7,452 nt of DNA from Nitriliruptorales bacterium (GTDB lineage: Bacteria > Actinomycetota > Nitriliruptoria > Euzebyales > Egibacteraceae), in the NCBI GenBank assembly GCA_007119305.1, contig SKPY01000343.1, forward strand, positions 1-7,452, read 5' to 3'. The notes beneath the pieces were generated by a model. The model did not search any database. It saw only the letters and a list, made by a program, of their open reading frames with translations, and had not been told where the DNA came from. Positions 5,323-7,452 of the stretch are shown in pieces (positions within the stretch are counted from its first letter, which is position 1; every line of letters starts with the position of its first letter). Position numbers and translations under genes: made by a program.

Positions 5323-7452
5323 TGTCGACGCTGGCGGGTGGCTTGGTGGGTCGCGAGGTGCAGCGTGCTGCATTCGACGATGTGCTGGCGGCGGCGGTCG
5401 GTGGGCGGGGTGGCTGCCTGGCGGTGTCCGGAGAGGCGGGGATCGGCAAGACGCGTCTGTGCGAGGCGTTCACCGACGCGGCGCTCTCCGCGGGCGTGGG
5501 TGTGGCCTGGGCGGCGTGCTGGCCCTCGGCGGCTTCGGCGTTCGCACCCTGGGCGGAGCTGCTCGTCCAGGTCGACGGGCGCCCTGTCGAGGTCGAGGGG
5601 GTCACCGCCCACGACCCCGCGCTGGGCCGGACGGCGTTGTTCGCTGACGTGCTCGGCCGCCTGCGCGAGGCGGCCGCCCAGCGTCCGCGGCTGCTCGTGA
5701 TCGACGATCTCCACTGGGCGGATGAGGCCACCGCGCTGCTGACGGCCCATGTGTTGCCGGCTCTGCGGGGGATGCCGGTCATGCTGGTCGTGGCGTTGCG
5801 TGAGGATGAGCTGGCGGCTCATGCGGTCGCCGGGCTGGGCGACGGCATCCGGCGGCATGCGCAGACCTTGGCGCTGCCGGGGTTGAGCGTCGAGGAGACC
5901 GGCGCGCTCGTGGCGTTGACGACCGGCGGGTCGGTCACCCGTGACGTCGCGGCCCGCATGTACGAGGCGACCGGCGGGAACCCGCTGTTCGCCCGCGAGC
6001 TGGCCGTGATGCTGTCCGCCGAGCGCGTGCCGGACGGTGGGTCCGTGCTGGCTGTCCGGCAGTTGCCGGGCTCGGTGCGGGATGTGCTGACGGCCCGGGT
6101 CCGCGCGCTCACGCCGGCTTGCCGGCGGTTTCTCGAGGTCGTCGCCGTGCTGGCTGACTCGGCAACGCCCACGCTGGTCGCCGAGGTGGCGGGCGAGGGC
6201 ATCGATGCCGTGCTGGGTGGTCTGGACGAGGCGCTTCGCGCCGGGGTGCTCACGGCTGCGGAGTCCAGGATCGACTTCGCCCACCCGCTGTTGCGGGCCG
6301 GTGTGCTGGAGGCCGTGTCGCTGGAAGGGCGGGTGCGGTTGCACGCGAGGGCGGGCGAGGCGCTGATCGACGCCAAGGCACGCGGTCAGCCCGTGGAGCC
6401 GGGGACCGTCGCGCACCATCTGCTCGAGGCGGCCGCGGGTGGCTCTGTGGAAGCCGCGGTGTCGTGGGCGGTGCGGGCGGCGGACGAGGCGATGTCGGCG
6501 CTGGCGTATGAGACCGCTGCGGCGCTGCTCGCCGGGGCTAGGCGCGCGCTTGCGCTTGACGCCGCGGCAGGCGACCGCGCCGCGGTCCTGCTCGGGCTCG
6601 GGGACGCGCAGGCGGCATCCGGCCGTGGCGGGGACGCCGAGCGCGCCTACCGCGAGGCCATCGACCTCGCCAGGCAGCAGGACCGCCCCGACGTGCTCGC
6701 CCGTGCGGTGCTCGGGCTCACCGGCGGGATGGGGTTCGAGGTGCCGGTGGGCGACCTCGCCCACCACGACCTCCTCCACGAGGCCCGCGCCGCGATCGCC
6801 GGGCGCGACCCTGCCCTCGACAGCCTGCTGACCGCACGGCTGTCGGTGTCGCTGAGCTTCGCCGCCCCTGTCGCTGAGCGCCGCCGGCTGGCGGAGGAAG
6901 CCGTGGCCGCCGCGCGGACGCTTGATGATCTGCGCGTGCTGGCGGTCACGCTGGCGGCGTTCTGTGACGCAGTGGCTGGACCCGACGGCCTGGAGCAGCG
7001 GCTGGCGGCCACCGAAGAGATCCTGCGGATCGCCCGGCACACCGAGGACCTGGCGCTGGAGCTGCTCGGACGACGCCTGCGAGTCGTGGCGCTGCTCGAA
7101 CGCGGCGACATGGACGACGTCGATGCCGAGATCGACCGCTATGCCGCGTCCGCCGGGCGGCTCGGGCAGGCCGGCTATAGCTGGTATGTGCCGCTGTGGC
7201 GCGGTATGGGGGACCTGATGCGCGGCCAGCTCGTGACCTACCGGCGCCACCACGCCCGCCTTGCGGAGCTCGTCGACCAGGCGGGCAGCCTTAACGCGCA
7301 GATGCTGCTGCTTTCGCAGGCGGCGATGGCGGCGCTGCTGCACGCAGGCGACGCCGGGGAGCCGTTCGGCCGTCTGGTGGCCCTGACCGGCGGCCCGGAC
7401 GGCGTCCTGCCTGGCCCGCAGCTGGCCATCGGGGAGGCGCTGGTGGCGGCCA
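5322..7452 (+). CDS. Large STAND ATPase, LuxR/MalT-type (LAL) regulator, 3' end missing
   Basis: The frame runs 710 codons to the window edge without a stop. The N-terminus (LVGRE, 8-12) leads into a STAND/AAA NTPase: Walker A GEAGIGKT (37-44), Walker B LLVIDDLHWAD (124-134), a sensor-like strand ending in LRED (159-162), and the GNP motif in ATGGNPLFARE (216-226). A winged-helix-like part follows (about 248-350, with FAHPLL at 319-324), then helical, probably TPR-type repeats to the end. This order is that of LAL transcription activators, which usually run 850-1000 residues and end in a LuxR helix-turn-helix. That domain would lie past the window and is not seen, so a non-DNA-binding signalling ATPase is possible. 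The inducer is unknown. ATG 5322 is chosen because homology starts just after it; GGATGGGG (5309-5316) is a modest ribosome binding site. GTG 5319 and TTG 5259 are in-frame alternatives. Confidence 0.85.
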   Translation, partial: MSTLAGGLVGREVQRAAFDDVLAAAVGGRGGCLAVSGEAGIGKTRLCEAFTDAALSAGVGVAWAACWPSAASAFAPWAELLVQVDGRPVEVEGVTAHDPALGRTALFADVLGRLREAAAQRPRLLVIDDLHWADEATALLTAHVLPALRGMPVMLVVALREDELAAHAVAGLGDGIRRHAQTLALPGLSVEETGALVALTTGGSVTRDVAARMYEATGGNPLFARELAVMLSAERVPDGGSVLAVRQLPGSVRDVLTARVRALTPACRRFLEVVAVLADSATPTLVAEVAGEGIDAVLGGLDEALRAGVLTAAESRIDFAHPLLRAGVLEAVSLEGRVRLHARAGEALIDAKARGQPVEPGTVAHHLLEAAAGGSVEAAVSWAVRAADEAMSALAYETAAALLAGARRALALDAAAGDRAAVLLGLGDAQAASGRGGDAERAYREAIDLARQQDRPDVLARAVLGLTGGMGFEVPVGDLAHHDLLHEARAAIAGRDPALDSLLTARLSVSLSFAAPVAERRRLAEEAVAAARTLDDLRVLAVTLAAFCDAVAGPDGLEQRLAATEEILRIARHTEDLALELLGRRLRVVALLERGDMDDVDAEIDRYAASAGRLGQAGYSWYVPLWRGMGDLMRGQLVTYRRHHARLAELVDQAGSLNAQMLLLSQAAMAALLHAGDAGEPFGRLVALTGGPDGVLPGPQLAIGEALVAA

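Noticed and set aside
5115..7343. Minus-strand open frame of 742 codons
   Set aside because: It lies wholly antisense to the ATPase regulator, whose Walker A, Walker B and GNP motifs are intact. The translation is rich in Arg, His, Gln and Pro with no domain, typical of an antisense frame in GC-rich DNA.

Overview
The window is very GC-rich, with dense long open frames on both strands, strong G/C preference at third codon positions and frequent GTG starts. This fits a high-GC actinobacterium; the genus cannot be assigned from the sequence. No insertion sequence, phage gene, CRISPR array or defence module is visible. Everything reads as ordinary chromosomal gene content with some unusual details.

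Layout. Bases 1-40 are the 3' end of an RNA gene, most likely tmRNA (ssrA), with its CCA encoded, followed by a terminator-like hairpin (63-93). The rest of the gap up to 278 holds only a short palindrome (218-230) and the ribosome binding site of the next gene. From 279 to 1727 (+) lies a polytopic membrane protein built from two DoxX-like units in tandem. It converges on a minus-strand flavin monoamine oxidase (3177-1813). The 85-base gap between them holds one strong hairpin, and a second hairpin spans the oxidase stop codon.

An 89-base divergent gap separates the oxidase from a plus-strand pair: a PlsC-type glycerolipid acyltransferase of the yeast Gat1/Sct1-like kind (3267-4646), apparently leaderless, and a small RDD membrane protein starting 3 bases later (4650-5111). 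This pair is probably one transcript acting at the membrane. After about 210 non-coding bases with several inverted repeats, a large MalT/LAL-type STAND ATPase regulator starts at 5322 and runs off the window end. Its start overlaps the stop of a possible 10-codon leader ORF that has a good Shine-Dalgarno.

How the genes work together. Only the acyltransferase and the RDD gene look like an operon. The DoxX-like protein, the amine oxidase and the regulator appear to be separate transcription units, and nothing in the sequence ties them into one pathway. I do not see convincing evidence of a new biological system. The points most worth a second look are the duplicated DoxX protein, the amine oxidase that keeps all the mitochondrial MAO-type active-site residues without a membrane tail, and the leader ORF in front of the regulator.
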